In this document: in pieces, positions 18,986 to 27,380 of the stretch | Position numbering within the stretch: position 1 is the stretch's first letter | Layout: every line of letters starts with the position of its first letter | Assembly (NCBI RefSeq): GCF_900156815.1 | Contig: NZ_FTOT01000002.1 | Coordinates: 1 to 64,000 of the forward strand | Source: Gemmobacter megaterium | GTDB taxonomy: Bacteria; Pseudomonadota; Alphaproteobacteria; Rhodobacterales; Rhodobacteraceae | Length of the DNA stretch: 64,000 bases | Reading direction: 5' to 3' | Notes under the pieces: model-generated | Databases searched by the model: none | Seen by the model: only the letters and a program-made list of their open reading frames with translations | What the model was told of the DNA's origin: nothing | Position numbers and translations under genes: made by a program

Positions 18986-20422
18986 CTATTCTGCCGCCAC
19001 GGCGGCGGACTGGGCCAGCCAGTCCAGGATGGCGCCGCCTGCCTCGCGCCCGTCGCGGATCGCCCAGACCACCAGCGAGGCCCCGCGCACGATATCGCCC
19101 ACGGCATAGACGCCGGGCAGATTGGTGGCATGGGTCTGGTAATCCGTCTTGATCGTGCCCCAGCGGGTCACGCCCAGCTCTGGCACCCCCCACAGCGCGG
19201 GCAGATCCTCCGGCTCGAACCCCAGCGCCTGCACCACCAGATCGGCAGGTTCGACATAATCGGCCCCTTCGATGATCTCGGGGGTCTGGCGGCCGGTGAC
19301 ATCCGGCGCCCCCAGACGCATCTTCTGCACCATCACACCCTCGACCTGCGTGCCGCCGGTGAACCCCTTGGGCGCCGACAGCCAGACGAATTCGACGCCT
19401 TCTTCCTCGGCGTTCTGGGTTTCGCGCTGGCTGCCCGGCATATTGGCCCGGTCGCGGCGATAGAGGCACTTGACGCTGACCGCCCCTTGCCGGATCGCCG
19501 TGCGCACACAGTCCATCGCCGTGTCGCCGCCGCCGATCACCACCACGCGCTTGCCCTTGGCGTCCAGATCGCCGTTGTCGAATTCGGGCACATCGTCGCC
19601 AAAGCTCTTGCGGTTGCTGGCGGTCAGGTAATCCAGCGCCTTGACGATGCCCTTGGCGCCCGAGCCCGGCGCCTCGATGGCGCGCACCTTGTAAACGCCC
19701 GTGGCGATGACCACGGCATCATGCTGGCCGCGGATGGCGTCAAAGCTGATATCCTGGCCCACCGCGCAATTCTGCACAAAGGTGACGCCGCCATCCTCCA
19801 GTTGGGCGATGCGCTGCATCACCACCGGCTTTTCCAGCTTGAAACCGGGGATGCCATAGGTGAGCAACCCGCCCGCGCGATCATAACGGTCATAGACCGT
19901 CACCTGCACCCCCGCGCGGCGCAGCACATCGGCCGCCGCCAGCCCGCCCGGACCCGCCCCGATGATCCCCACCGATTCCGGGCGCTCCTGCGCCGGGCGG
20001 ATCGGCTTGACCCAGCCGTTTTCCCAGGCGGTATCGGTGATGTATTTCTCCACCGCGCCAATGGTGACGGTGCCATGGCCCGATTGTTCGATCACGCAGT
20101 TGCCTTCGCATAGCCGGTCCTGCGGGCAGATGCGCCCGCAAATCTCGGGGAAGGTGTTGGTGGCCTGGCTCAGTTCATAGGCTTCCTCCAGCCGGCCCGT
20201 CGCGGTCAGGCGCAGCCAGTCGGGGATATTGTTGTGCAAGGGGCAATGCGACTGGCAATAGGGCACACCGCACTGGCTGCACCGGCTGGCCTGGTCGGCG
20301 GCTTTTGCATCCGCGAACTCACGGTAAATCTCGTGGAAGTCCTGTGCGCGCAGATCCGCCGGGCGCTTTTCAGGCATTTCCTTGCCCAGCGAGACGAAAC
20401 GCAGCATCTTTTCCGTAACCAT
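18986..20422 (-). CDS. gltD: Glutamate synthase (NADPH) small subunit
   Basis: The 478-residue beta subunit passes electrons from NADPH through FAD to GltB. The N-terminal iron-sulfur cysteines read CSQCGVPYCQSHCP and CGRICPQDRLCEGNC. The FAD dinucleotide fold is VGIIGAGPGGLAAADVL and the NADPH fold is VVIGGGDTAMDC. The start at 20422 (MVTEKMLRF) matches the family; the open frame continues upstream through the leader. It heads the set gltD - exported protein - GFA - GFA - gltB. Confidence 0.95.
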   Translation of the reverse strand: MVTEKMLRFVSLGKEMPEKRPADLRAQDFHEIYREFADAKAADQASRCSQCGVPYCQSHCPLHNNIPDWLRLTATGRLEEAYELSQATNTFPEICGRICPQDRLCEGNCVIEQSGHGTVTIGAVEKYITDTAWENGWVKPIRPAQERPESVGIIGAGPGGLAAADVLRRAGVQVTVYDRYDRAGGLLTYGIPGFKLEKPVVMQRIAQLEDGGVTFVQNCAVGQDISFDAIRGQHDAVVIATGVYKVRAIEAPGSGAKGIVKALDYLTASNRKSFGDDVPEFDNGDLDAKGKRVVVIGGGDTAMDCVRTAIRQGAVSVKCLYRRDRANMPGSQRETQNAEEEGVEFVWLSAPKGFTGGTQVEGVMVQKMRLGAPDVTGRQTPEIIEGADYVEPADLVVQALGFEPEDLPALWGVPELGVTRWGTIKTDYQTHATNLPGVYAVGDIVRGASLVVWAIRDGREAGGAILDWLAQSAAVAAE

Positions 20423-20479
20423 GGCTGGGCCCCCTACCTTGCGTGCGTTGGAGATACCGCACGGCGCGACAGATGAAAA

Positions 20480-20560
20480 GTCAGAAGTACTGACCAGTTT
20501 CAAGGATAATATCCCACCCGACACTTTGGAGACGAGAATTTTCCGATATTTAGGTCAGTA
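20480..20560. promoter_or_regulatory. Inverted repeats in the gltD-uppP divergent region
   Basis: GTCAG/CTGAC arms at 20480-20494 form one small palindrome. TACTGACC (20488-20495) is the exact reverse complement of GGTCAGTA (20553-20560), 57 bases further on. The gap is relatively A/T rich and holds the promoters of two divergent genes. The repeated half-site suggests an operator, possibly with looping; the regulator is unknown. Confidence 0.4.
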
Positions 20561-20647
20561 TGAATTCCCTATTCATCCGTGCGCCGCTGATCTACATGGA
20601 TTTTCACTGCCACAGGCGAATCACCCACTGCCGCGAAAGGCCCCCTC

Positions 20648-21451
20648 ATGCCCCTTCTGACGCTCTGCCTGCTGGCCATCGTGCAGGGACTGACCGAGTT
20701 CCTGCCGGTCTCCTCCTCGGCGCATCTGATCCTGCTGCATGAATGGTCCGGCCAGACTGCGGACGCACTGGCGCTGGATGTGGCGGTGCATGTCGGATCG
20801 GTGCTGGCGGTGATCCTCTATTTGCGGGCCGAGGTGGGGCGCGTGATGCGCGGCCTGGGTCAGGCGGTGCGTGGGCAGACAGAGGGGGCGGATGCGCGGC
20901 TGGCGCTGTATCTGGTGCTGGCGACCATTCCCACGTTGATCGTGGGCGTGATCCTTGCGGCCACCGGACTGATCGACCGGCTGCGTGACCCGGTGATCAT
21001 CGGGATAACGATGATCGTCTTCGGCCTCTGGCTGTGGTGGGCGCACCGCACCGCGCCGGAAGAGCGCGGCGTGGAAGACTGGCGCCTGCGCGATGTGGTG
21101 CGCATGGGCCTGTGGCAGGCGGTGGCACTGATCCCCGGCGTCTCGCGGTCGGGCATCACCATGACGACGGCGCGGCTGCTGCGGTTCGAGCGGCACGCGG
21201 CGGCGCGGCTGTCGCTGCTGATGTCGATTCCGGTGACGCTGGCAACAGGCGGTTATCTGGGCATCAAGGTGGTAAAAGAGGGGATGACCGCCGCGCAATG
21301 GACCCAGATCGGCTTTGCCGCGCTGCTGGCGCTGATCTCGGCCTGGGTGGCGCTGGTGCTGATGATGCGGTTTCTGAACCGTGTCAGCTTTACCCCCTAT
21401 GTGATCTACCGCGTGGTGCTGGGGATTGTGCTGTTGGCCGTGGTTCTGTGA
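20648..21451 (+). CDS. uppP: Undecaprenyl-diphosphate phosphatase
   Basis: A 267-residue polytopic membrane enzyme of the BacA/UppP family, which dephosphorylates undecaprenyl diphosphate so the lipid carrier can be reused in peptidoglycan synthesis. Both signature regions are intact: GLTEFLPVSSSAHLIL near the N terminus and PGVSRSGITMTTARLL in the second half. About eight hydrophobic segments are seen. Overexpression of this family gives bacitracin resistance. It is divergent from gltD and ends at a strong terminator. Confidence 0.93.
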   Translation: MPLLTLCLLAIVQGLTEFLPVSSSAHLILLHEWSGQTADALALDVAVHVGSVLAVILYLRAEVGRVMRGLGQAVRGQTEGADARLALYLVLATIPTLIVGVILAATGLIDRLRDPVIIGITMIVFGLWLWWAHRTAPEERGVEDWRLRDVVRMGLWQAVALIPGVSRSGITMTTARLLRFERHAAARLSLLMSIPVTLATGGYLGIKVVKEGMTAAQWTQIGFAALLALISAWVALVLMMRFLNRVSFTPYVIYRVVLGIVLLAVVL

Positions 21452-21513
21452 TCCGGGCGGATGGCCTGTGACCGGCCGACGCTGGAGGGGATCGTTCGAT
21501 CAGGGACAACGGT

Positions 21514-21545
21514 GGCGCGGCATCGGAAAGATGCCGCGCCCTTTT
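21514..21545 (+). terminator. Intrinsic terminator after uppP
   Basis: A perfect 11-bp stem (21514-21524 with 21530-21540), a GGAAA loop and CTTTT form a classic rho-independent terminator between convergent uppP and the helicase gene. Confidence 0.88.
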
Positions 21546-21549
21546 GCTG

Positions 21550-23889
21550 TCAGCGCTTGGGCTTGAAGCCGCCGCGGGGTGCCGGTTTGCCGAATTTCGG
21601 GCCGGTGCTGCGCGGCTTGCGCAAGGACTGGCTGGGATCGGAGAAATTCGGCCGGGGCGCTGCTGCACGGGTTGGGCGCGCATCGGCCCCTTTGGCAGCG
21701 GCACTGCGAGGGCCGGAATCTTCGCGTTTTGCAAACGGCTTGCGATCGCCATCTTCGCGTTTCGCAAACGGCTTGCGGGGGGCATCCTCGCGTTTTGCAA
21801 AGGAACCGCCCCGGCTGTCTTCGCGCTTGACCCAAGGCTTACGGTCGCCATCTTCGCGTTTCGCATAAGGCTTGCGCTCGCCGTCCTCGCGTTTCACGTA
21901 AGGCTTACGGTCGCCGTCCTCGCGTTTCGCATAAGGCTTGCGGTCGCCATCCTCGCGTTTCGCATAAGGCTTGCGGTCGCCGTCCTCACGCTTTGCATAA
22001 GGCTTGCGGTCGCCGTCCTCGCGTTTCACGTAAGGCTTACGGTCGCCATCCTCACGTTTCGCCCAGGGCTTGCGGTCGCCCTCGTCCCGTGGCGACTGGC
22101 TGCGCTCTTGCGGGCGGTCGGCCATCAGCGGGCGCGGGCTGTAGGGGCGGCGGTCGCCCTCGGCCGCGTCACGCGGCGGACGTGGCGCATAGGGTTTGCG
22201 GTCGCCAGACTCGGCACGATCCCCGAACGATTTGCGCGCGGGGCCTTGCGGGCGATCAAACGCCTTGTAGGCCGGTTTGCGCGGTGCCGACGGGCGGTCG
22301 AGATCCGGGGCAGACTCCATGCGGGTGGCGACAAGGCCGGGTTCCAGTTCCAGCGAGGCGCCCAGTTTCGGGGCCGCGCCTTCGCCGATCTGCACAAAGG
22401 TCTCGCGCTGCTGCACCCGGATCGCGCCGATGTCGGTGCGGGTGATGCCCGCACCATCGCAAAGCTTCGGCAACAGCCAGCGCGCCTCGGCCCGGCCTTC
22501 GTGACCGACCGAGAGCGCATACCAGACCGAAGGGCCGAAATCGGCCTTGTCGCGGGGCGGACGTGCCTCGCGCGGTTCGGCGGGCGGCAGATCGCCGACA
22601 ATCTCGGGGGCGGACCGTCCGGCACGCCACAACCGCAGGAAGCCCGCAGCCGCAGCCTCGGGGCTGGCAGATCCCAGGATCGCCTCGACCAGCGGGGCCT
22701 CGTCCTCGGTGATCGCATCATGCAGCAGATCGGCAGACAACATGCGGCCATCATCGGCGGCCTGCACTTCGTCTGCGGTGGGCGCCTTGACCCATTCCGC
22801 CTCGACCTTGGCGCCTTGCAGCAGGCGCTGCGCCTTGCGGGCATCGGCGGGGGCAACGACCAGAACCGCCGTGCCCTTGGCACCGGCGCGGCCGGTGCGG
22901 CCCGAACGGTGCAGCAGGGTTTCCGAGTTCGACGGCAGGTCGAAATGCACCACCAGATCCAGCCCCGGCAGGTCGATGCCGCGCGCAGCCACGTCGGTTG
23001 CAATACAGACCTGTGCCCGGCCATCGCGCAGCGCCTGAAGCGCATGGGTGCGCTCGCCCTGGCTGAGTTCGCCCGACAGCGCCACGACCTTGAAGCCACG
23101 GTTGGCCATGCGGGCGTGCAGATGCGTCACAGAGGCGCGGGTCTTGGCAAAGACGATGGCCACACGCGCCTGTTGCAGCAGCAGCAGGTTGATGATGGCG
23201 TTTTCCTTGTCGCGCGCCATGACCGACATGGCGCGATAGGCGATGTCGACATGCTGGCGGGCTTCACCCTTGACCTGGACGCGGGCGGCATCGCGTTGGT
23301 AGCCGCTGGCCAGCGCCTCGATCGCCTTGGGCACCGTGGCCGAGAACATCAGCGTGCGGCGGGTTTCGGGGGCAGCGGACAGGATGAATTCCAGATCCTC
23401 CTGGAACCCCAGGTCCAGCATCTCGTCGGCTTCGTCCAGCACGACGGCGCGCAGGTCGCTCAGATCCAGCGAGCCTTTTTCGATATGGTCGCGCAGACGG
23501 CCGGGGGTGCCCACCACGATGGCGGCGCCACGATCCAGCGCGCGGCGTTCGGTGCGCCAGTCCATCCCGCCGACGCAAGAGGCGATCTGCGCGCCGGCCT
23601 GGCCATACAGCCATTCGAATTCGCGCCGCACCTGCAAGGCCAACTCGCGCGTCGGGGCAACCACCAGCGCACGGGGCGCCCCTGCCACGGCCAGATCGCC
23701 GGACAGCAGTTCCGGGGCAATGGCAAGGCCAAAGGCCACCGTCTTGCCCGATCCGGTCTGAGCAGAGACCAGCAGGTCGCGGCCTGCCAGATCCTCGGCC
23801 AGCACGGCCTGTTGCACGGGGGTAAGCGTTTCATAGCCCTTGTCAGCAAGGGCGGCGGCCAATGGGGCCGCGAGGGTCGTCTCGGTCAT
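21550..23889 (-). CDS. DEAD-box RNA helicase with repetitive basic tail
   Basis: A 779-residue helicase. The core has Walker A SAQTGSGKT (42-50), DEAD at 152-155, SAT at 183-185, then RGIDLPGLDLVVHFDLP and HRSGRTGRAG. A DbpA-type RNA-binding domain follows (RTDIGAIRVQQRETFVQIGE). The last 180 residues or so are a low-complexity basic tail built of about 11 copies of an 11-residue unit like KREDGDRKPYA, then Arg/Lys-rich sequence. Such tails bind RNA and promote condensates. DeaD/CsdA-like roles in ribosome assembly or cold adaptation are likely. The tail is encoded by a 33-bp tandem repeat. Confidence 0.92.
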   Translation of the reverse strand: MTETTLAAPLAAALADKGYETLTPVQQAVLAEDLAGRDLLVSAQTGSGKTVAFGLAIAPELLSGDLAVAGAPRALVVAPTRELALQVRREFEWLYGQAGAQIASCVGGMDWRTERRALDRGAAIVVGTPGRLRDHIEKGSLDLSDLRAVVLDEADEMLDLGFQEDLEFILSAAPETRRTLMFSATVPKAIEALASGYQRDAARVQVKGEARQHVDIAYRAMSVMARDKENAIINLLLLQQARVAIVFAKTRASVTHLHARMANRGFKVVALSGELSQGERTHALQALRDGRAQVCIATDVAARGIDLPGLDLVVHFDLPSNSETLLHRSGRTGRAGAKGTAVLVVAPADARKAQRLLQGAKVEAEWVKAPTADEVQAADDGRMLSADLLHDAITEDEAPLVEAILGSASPEAAAAGFLRLWRAGRSAPEIVGDLPPAEPREARPPRDKADFGPSVWYALSVGHEGRAEARWLLPKLCDGAGITRTDIGAIRVQQRETFVQIGEGAAPKLGASLELEPGLVATRMESAPDLDRPSAPRKPAYKAFDRPQGPARKSFGDRAESGDRKPYAPRPPRDAAEGDRRPYSPRPLMADRPQERSQSPRDEGDRKPWAKREDGDRKPYVKREDGDRKPYAKREDGDRKPYAKREDGDRKPYAKREDGDRKPYVKREDGERKPYAKREDGDRKPWVKREDSRGGSFAKREDAPRKPFAKREDGDRKPFAKREDSGPRSAAAKGADARPTRAAAPRPNFSDPSQSLRKPRSTGPKFGKPAPRGGFKPKR
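21721..22083. repeat. 33-bp coding tandem repeat (about 11 units)
   Basis: Direct repeats with a 33-base period, marked by recurring CTTGCGGTCGCC and TCGCGTTTCGC blocks, encode the charged 11-residue units of the helicase tail. Central units differ at only a few bases, so the array probably expands and contracts by slippage in whole codons. It is not CRISPR-like: there are no unique spacers. Confidence 0.9.
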
Positions 23890-24109
23890 GTCGCGTCTTT
23901 CGCGGAAAAAGGGGCCTGCCTGTCGGCCCGGTCACGGCGCGCTCGCCTGTTCCGCCCGACCTCCCGTCGGGGGTGAAGACGCTGGCACCAGCCGCCGCAC
24001 TTACACCCAATGCCGGGCCGTGTATAGCGGCTTTGTATCTTTCGAAGGGGTCGGGTTGCGACCGGGCGTCGCATCCTTTCTAAATGCCCCTGTTCCTCAG
24101 GAGTGCCCG

Positions 24110-24637
24110 ATGCCACGGATCATCGCCCTTGCCCTGCTGGTCGCCGCGCTGGCCGGGCCGTCCCAGGCCGACCATCTTCCGTTGCCAATGCCGCAGGGGC
24201 CGGTCGTCCTGACGGTGACGGGCGATATCGCCGTGACCAATGCGGGCGATGCGGCGGTGTTCGACATGGAGATGTTGCAGGATCTGGGCTCCGAGGTGCT
24301 GCGCACCTCGACCCCCTGGACCGAAGGAGAACAACTGTTCCGGGGCCTGCCCCTGCACCGGCTGACGGAACGGCTGGGCGTGACCGGAAAGCTGTTGTTC
24401 GCGCAGGCGATCAACGACTACACCGCCGAAATCCCGATCGAGGACGCCGCACCCGACCGGGCGATGATCGCCTGGGAAATGAATGGCGCCCCGATTCCCC
24501 TGCGCGGTCTGGGGCCGCTGTGGATGATCTATCCGTTCGATCAGAATTCCGGGTTTCAAAGCCAGGTGATGTTCGCGCGCAGTATCTGGCAGCTAGACCG
24601 GATCGAGGCCCGCCAGATGGCAGGCACCGCCCCGTGA
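24110..24637 (+). CDS. Periplasmic molybdopterin-domain-like protein (likely non-catalytic)
   Basis: A 175-residue protein with a signal peptide (residues 1 to about 20) and a mature part resembling the sulfite-oxidase-type molybdopterin-binding fold (LTVTGDI, then FRGLPLHRLTERLG, then GPLWMIYPFD). The family's Mo-ligating cysteine is absent; there is no cysteine in the whole protein. A sensory role is therefore more likely than oxidoreductase activity. CAGGAG is seven bases before the ATG. The stop overlaps the GTG start of the hybrid kinase, so the two are probably translated together and may form one signalling unit. Confidence 0.7.
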   Translation: MPRIIALALLVAALAGPSQADHLPLPMPQGPVVLTVTGDIAVTNAGDAAVFDMEMLQDLGSEVLRTSTPWTEGEQLFRGLPLHRLTERLGVTGKLLFAQAINDYTAEIPIEDAAPDRAMIAWEMNGAPIPLRGLGPLWMIYPFDQNSGFQSQVMFARSIWQLDRIEARQMAGTAP

Positions 24638-27120
24638 CACGCCAGGCCATGATGCGCCTTGCGGGCGCAATCCTCGGGTTGATCGCCGCGGCGGCCTGTG
24701 CGGCGGGCATCGCGGCACTGGCGCGCGACGTGCGCGGAGAGATCGGCGCGCTGGCCACCGCGAATTCGGACAATGCGCAGTGGAGCCTCGCGCAGCTTGA
24801 TGTAGAATTCCTGGCCTTTCAACTGGAAGTGCGCGCGCTTCAGGCCGGGGCGGGCAGTGCGCAACAACTGCGGCGCCGGTTCGATGTGCTGTACGGCCGT
24901 GTCCGCTTGATGGAGACCGGCCCGCTGTATGACCCGCTCCGGGGGCGGCCGGATTTCGACACCGGGCTGAAGGATGCGCGTGCATTGCTGGATTGGGCGG
25001 TGCCGCTGGTGGACGGGCCCGATGCCGGGCTGATCGCCGCCTTGCCGGAAATGGCGGAACGGTCGGCCCGGCTGCGACCCGAATTGCGCAACGTGACGCT
25101 GAGCGGGCAACGCGCCATCGCTGCCGCCTCTGACGCGCGCCGCGAGGAGGCGGGGGCGACGCTGGTCCGGATCGCGCTTCTGGCATTGGGGCTGGTGCTG
25201 GTGCTGGCGGTGCTGGTCGGGGTGCTGGCCCGCCTTGTGCGCCAGACCCGGCAGCGCGCCGCGGAACAGGCGCTGACCCATGGGCGACTGCAAGCCATCG
25301 TCGCCACTTCGCTGGATGCCATTCTGGTGGTGGACGGGCACGGCCGGGTGCTGGATTTCAACCGCGCGGCCGAGGCGCTGTTCGGCACCTCCCGCGCGCA
25401 GGCGCTGGGGCAGGATGTCGGCGGTTTTGTCGCCTTGCCGGGTCCCGGACAGGCACGGTCGCCGGATGTCGCCCTGCCGGTGACCGGGCGGATGCGCGTC
25501 ACCGGGCAGCGCCGGGACGGCACGACCTTTCCGGCCGAGATCTCGGTCGGCACGGCGGACAGCGAGGATGGGCCGATCCGCGTCTGCTTTCTGCACGACA
25601 TCTCGGACCGGCTGGCCGCAGAGCAGGCGTTGATCGAGGCGCGCGACCGTGCGCTGGCGGGAGAGCGGTCCAACGCCGAGATGCTGGCCTTGATGAGCCA
25701 CGAGATCCGCACGCCGCTGAATGGCATCCTGGGCACGCTGGATCTGTTGCAGGACACCCGGCTGAGCGCACGACAGCGTGACTATCTGCGCATCGTGCGC
25801 ACCTCGGGCGATCTGCTGATGCGCCATGTGAACGACGTGCTGGACATTGCCCGGCTGGATGCGGGCAAGATGCCGGTCACGCGCACCGCGTTCGATGTCG
25901 CGGCCTTGCTTGAAGACATTGCCGACAGCCAGCGGCCCGCCGCGCGGCAACAGGGCAACAGCCTTGCCGTGGCGCCGGGTGGAACAGGTCTGGTGCTGGG
26001 CGACGCGCTGAAGCTGCGTCAGGTGCTGCTGAACCTGACAGGCAATGCGATCAAGTTCACGCGCGACGGCCAGATCACCCTGTCGGCCCGCCAACTGGAC
26101 GGCGACAGGGTGGAATTTTCCGTCACCGACACCGGCATCGGAATCGCCGAACGCGATCTGGCGCGTATCTTCGACGATTTCGTGACGCTGGACAGCTCCT
26201 ACGGTCGCTTGTCCGAAGGCACCGGGCTGGGCCTGCCCATCGCACGGCGCATGGTGCGCGCCATGGGGGGGACCATCGGGGTCGAAAGTCTGGAAGGCTC
26301 GGGCAGCCGGTTCCACCTGGTGCTGCCGCTGCCACCGGCCCCGCAGGACGCGGCGGCCCCCTCGGCCCACCTGCCCAAGCCGGGCCCGCGCGCGGCCCCG
26401 CTGACGCGGCGTCTGGCGGTTCTGGTGGTCGAGGACAACCCGATCAACCGCTTCGTGGTGCGCCAGCTTCTGGCGGATGACGGCCATAGCGTGGACGAGG
26501 CGACGAACGGGGCCGAAGGCGTCGCCCGCGCCGCCGCCCGGCGCTATGACCTGATCCTGATGGATATCGGGATGCCCCAGATGGACGGCGTGACGGCGAC
26601 CCGTGAAATCCGCTCGACCGGCGGGGCCAGTGCGGGAACGCCGATCATTGCGCTGACCGCCCATGCCCTGCCCGAAGATCGCGGGCGGTTTGCCGCCGTC
26701 GGCATGGCGGGCACGCTGGTCAAGCCGCTGTCACGTGGAACGCTGCGCGATCTGCTGTCGCAGGTCATGGCCATCGAGGGCGACACCCGCGCGCCCGTCG
26801 ATCTGCCACAGGCGGGGGCCCTGCGCGATGGCCTGGGGCCAGAGGCCTTTGCAACCTTGCTGGCCGAGTTCCTGACCGAGACCGAAGCCGGGCTGGCCAG
26901 GCTGGTGGCCGCAACCGGCGCCGACGACGCGGCTGAAACCGCCGATCTGGCGCATCGGCTGGCCGGAAGCTCTGCGGTGTTCGGCGCGGTGCGGCTGCGC
27001 GGCAGCCTCGTCGCGCTGGAACAGGCCGCCCGCGCCGGGCAGACGGACCAGATCGCCGCGCTGGCCGCCGCCGCTCAGGCCATCTGGCCCGAGACCCGCA
27101 GCGCCTATGGCCAGCTTTAG
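24634..27120 (+). CDS. Hybrid sensor histidine kinase (PAS-HisKA-HATPase-REC-Hpt)
   Basis: An 828-residue membrane kinase. Two membrane helices (about 8-30 and 177-200) enclose a helical periplasmic region of about 145 residues. A PAS domain (about 215-325), HisKA with phospho-acceptor H356 (LMSHEIRTPLNG), and HATPase (DTGIGIAE and GTGLGLPIARR) follow, then a receiver with D644 (LILMDIGMPQMDG) and an Hpt domain with H774 (LAHRLAGSSAVFG). This full phosphorelay resembles ArcB/TorS types and should pass phosphate to a separate regulator, which is not nearby. The start is GTG in a GTGA overlap with the preceding periplasmic protein gene; ATG codons at 24649 and 24652 are alternatives. Confidence 0.9.
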   Translation: MTRQAMMRLAGAILGLIAAAACAAGIAALARDVRGEIGALATANSDNAQWSLAQLDVEFLAFQLEVRALQAGAGSAQQLRRRFDVLYGRVRLMETGPLYDPLRGRPDFDTGLKDARALLDWAVPLVDGPDAGLIAALPEMAERSARLRPELRNVTLSGQRAIAAASDARREEAGATLVRIALLALGLVLVLAVLVGVLARLVRQTRQRAAEQALTHGRLQAIVATSLDAILVVDGHGRVLDFNRAAEALFGTSRAQALGQDVGGFVALPGPGQARSPDVALPVTGRMRVTGQRRDGTTFPAEISVGTADSEDGPIRVCFLHDISDRLAAEQALIEARDRALAGERSNAEMLALMSHEIRTPLNGILGTLDLLQDTRLSARQRDYLRIVRTSGDLLMRHVNDVLDIARLDAGKMPVTRTAFDVAALLEDIADSQRPAARQQGNSLAVAPGGTGLVLGDALKLRQVLLNLTGNAIKFTRDGQITLSARQLDGDRVEFSVTDTGIGIAERDLARIFDDFVTLDSSYGRLSEGTGLGLPIARRMVRAMGGTIGVESLEGSGSRFHLVLPLPPAPQDAAAPSAHLPKPGPRAAPLTRRLAVLVVEDNPINRFVVRQLLADDGHSVDEATNGAEGVARAAARRYDLILMDIGMPQMDGVTATREIRSTGGASAGTPIIALTAHALPEDRGRFAAVGMAGTLVKPLSRGTLRDLLSQVMAIEGDTRAPVDLPQAGALRDGLGPEAFATLLAEFLTETEAGLARLVAATGADDAAETADLAHRLAGSSAVFGAVRLRGSLVALEQAARAGQTDQIAALAAAAQAIWPETRSAYGQL

Positions 27121-27380
27121 CCGACCGGGGGCGGCAGCGGCGCTGCGCGCCTGCCTCCGCCCTGCGGCCCACGCGGCACGGGCATGGGTGGCGGCGCCGG
27201 ACCCGCGGCCCGACGGGGTGCGCCAGCGCACCGCGCGCGGTGCTGGCGGCGACTTGCAGACCGGGCCGCGCGCGGGCATCCTGCCGATGCACAACAGGGG
27301 GCGGGCGTGATCGGGCAAGGGCCGATGTCACAGGCAGAGCTACACCCACCACGCGCGCGGCCTGGCGGGACCGGGCGGCG

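Noticed and set aside
21721-22083. Regular 33-bp repeats resembling a CRISPR array
   Set aside because: There are no unique spacers, the period is in frame with the helicase, and the units encode a conserved peptide.
24110-24637. Annotation as an active molybdenum oxidoreductase
   Set aside because: The cofactor-ligating cysteine is missing and no catalytic partner or Mo insertion gene is nearby.
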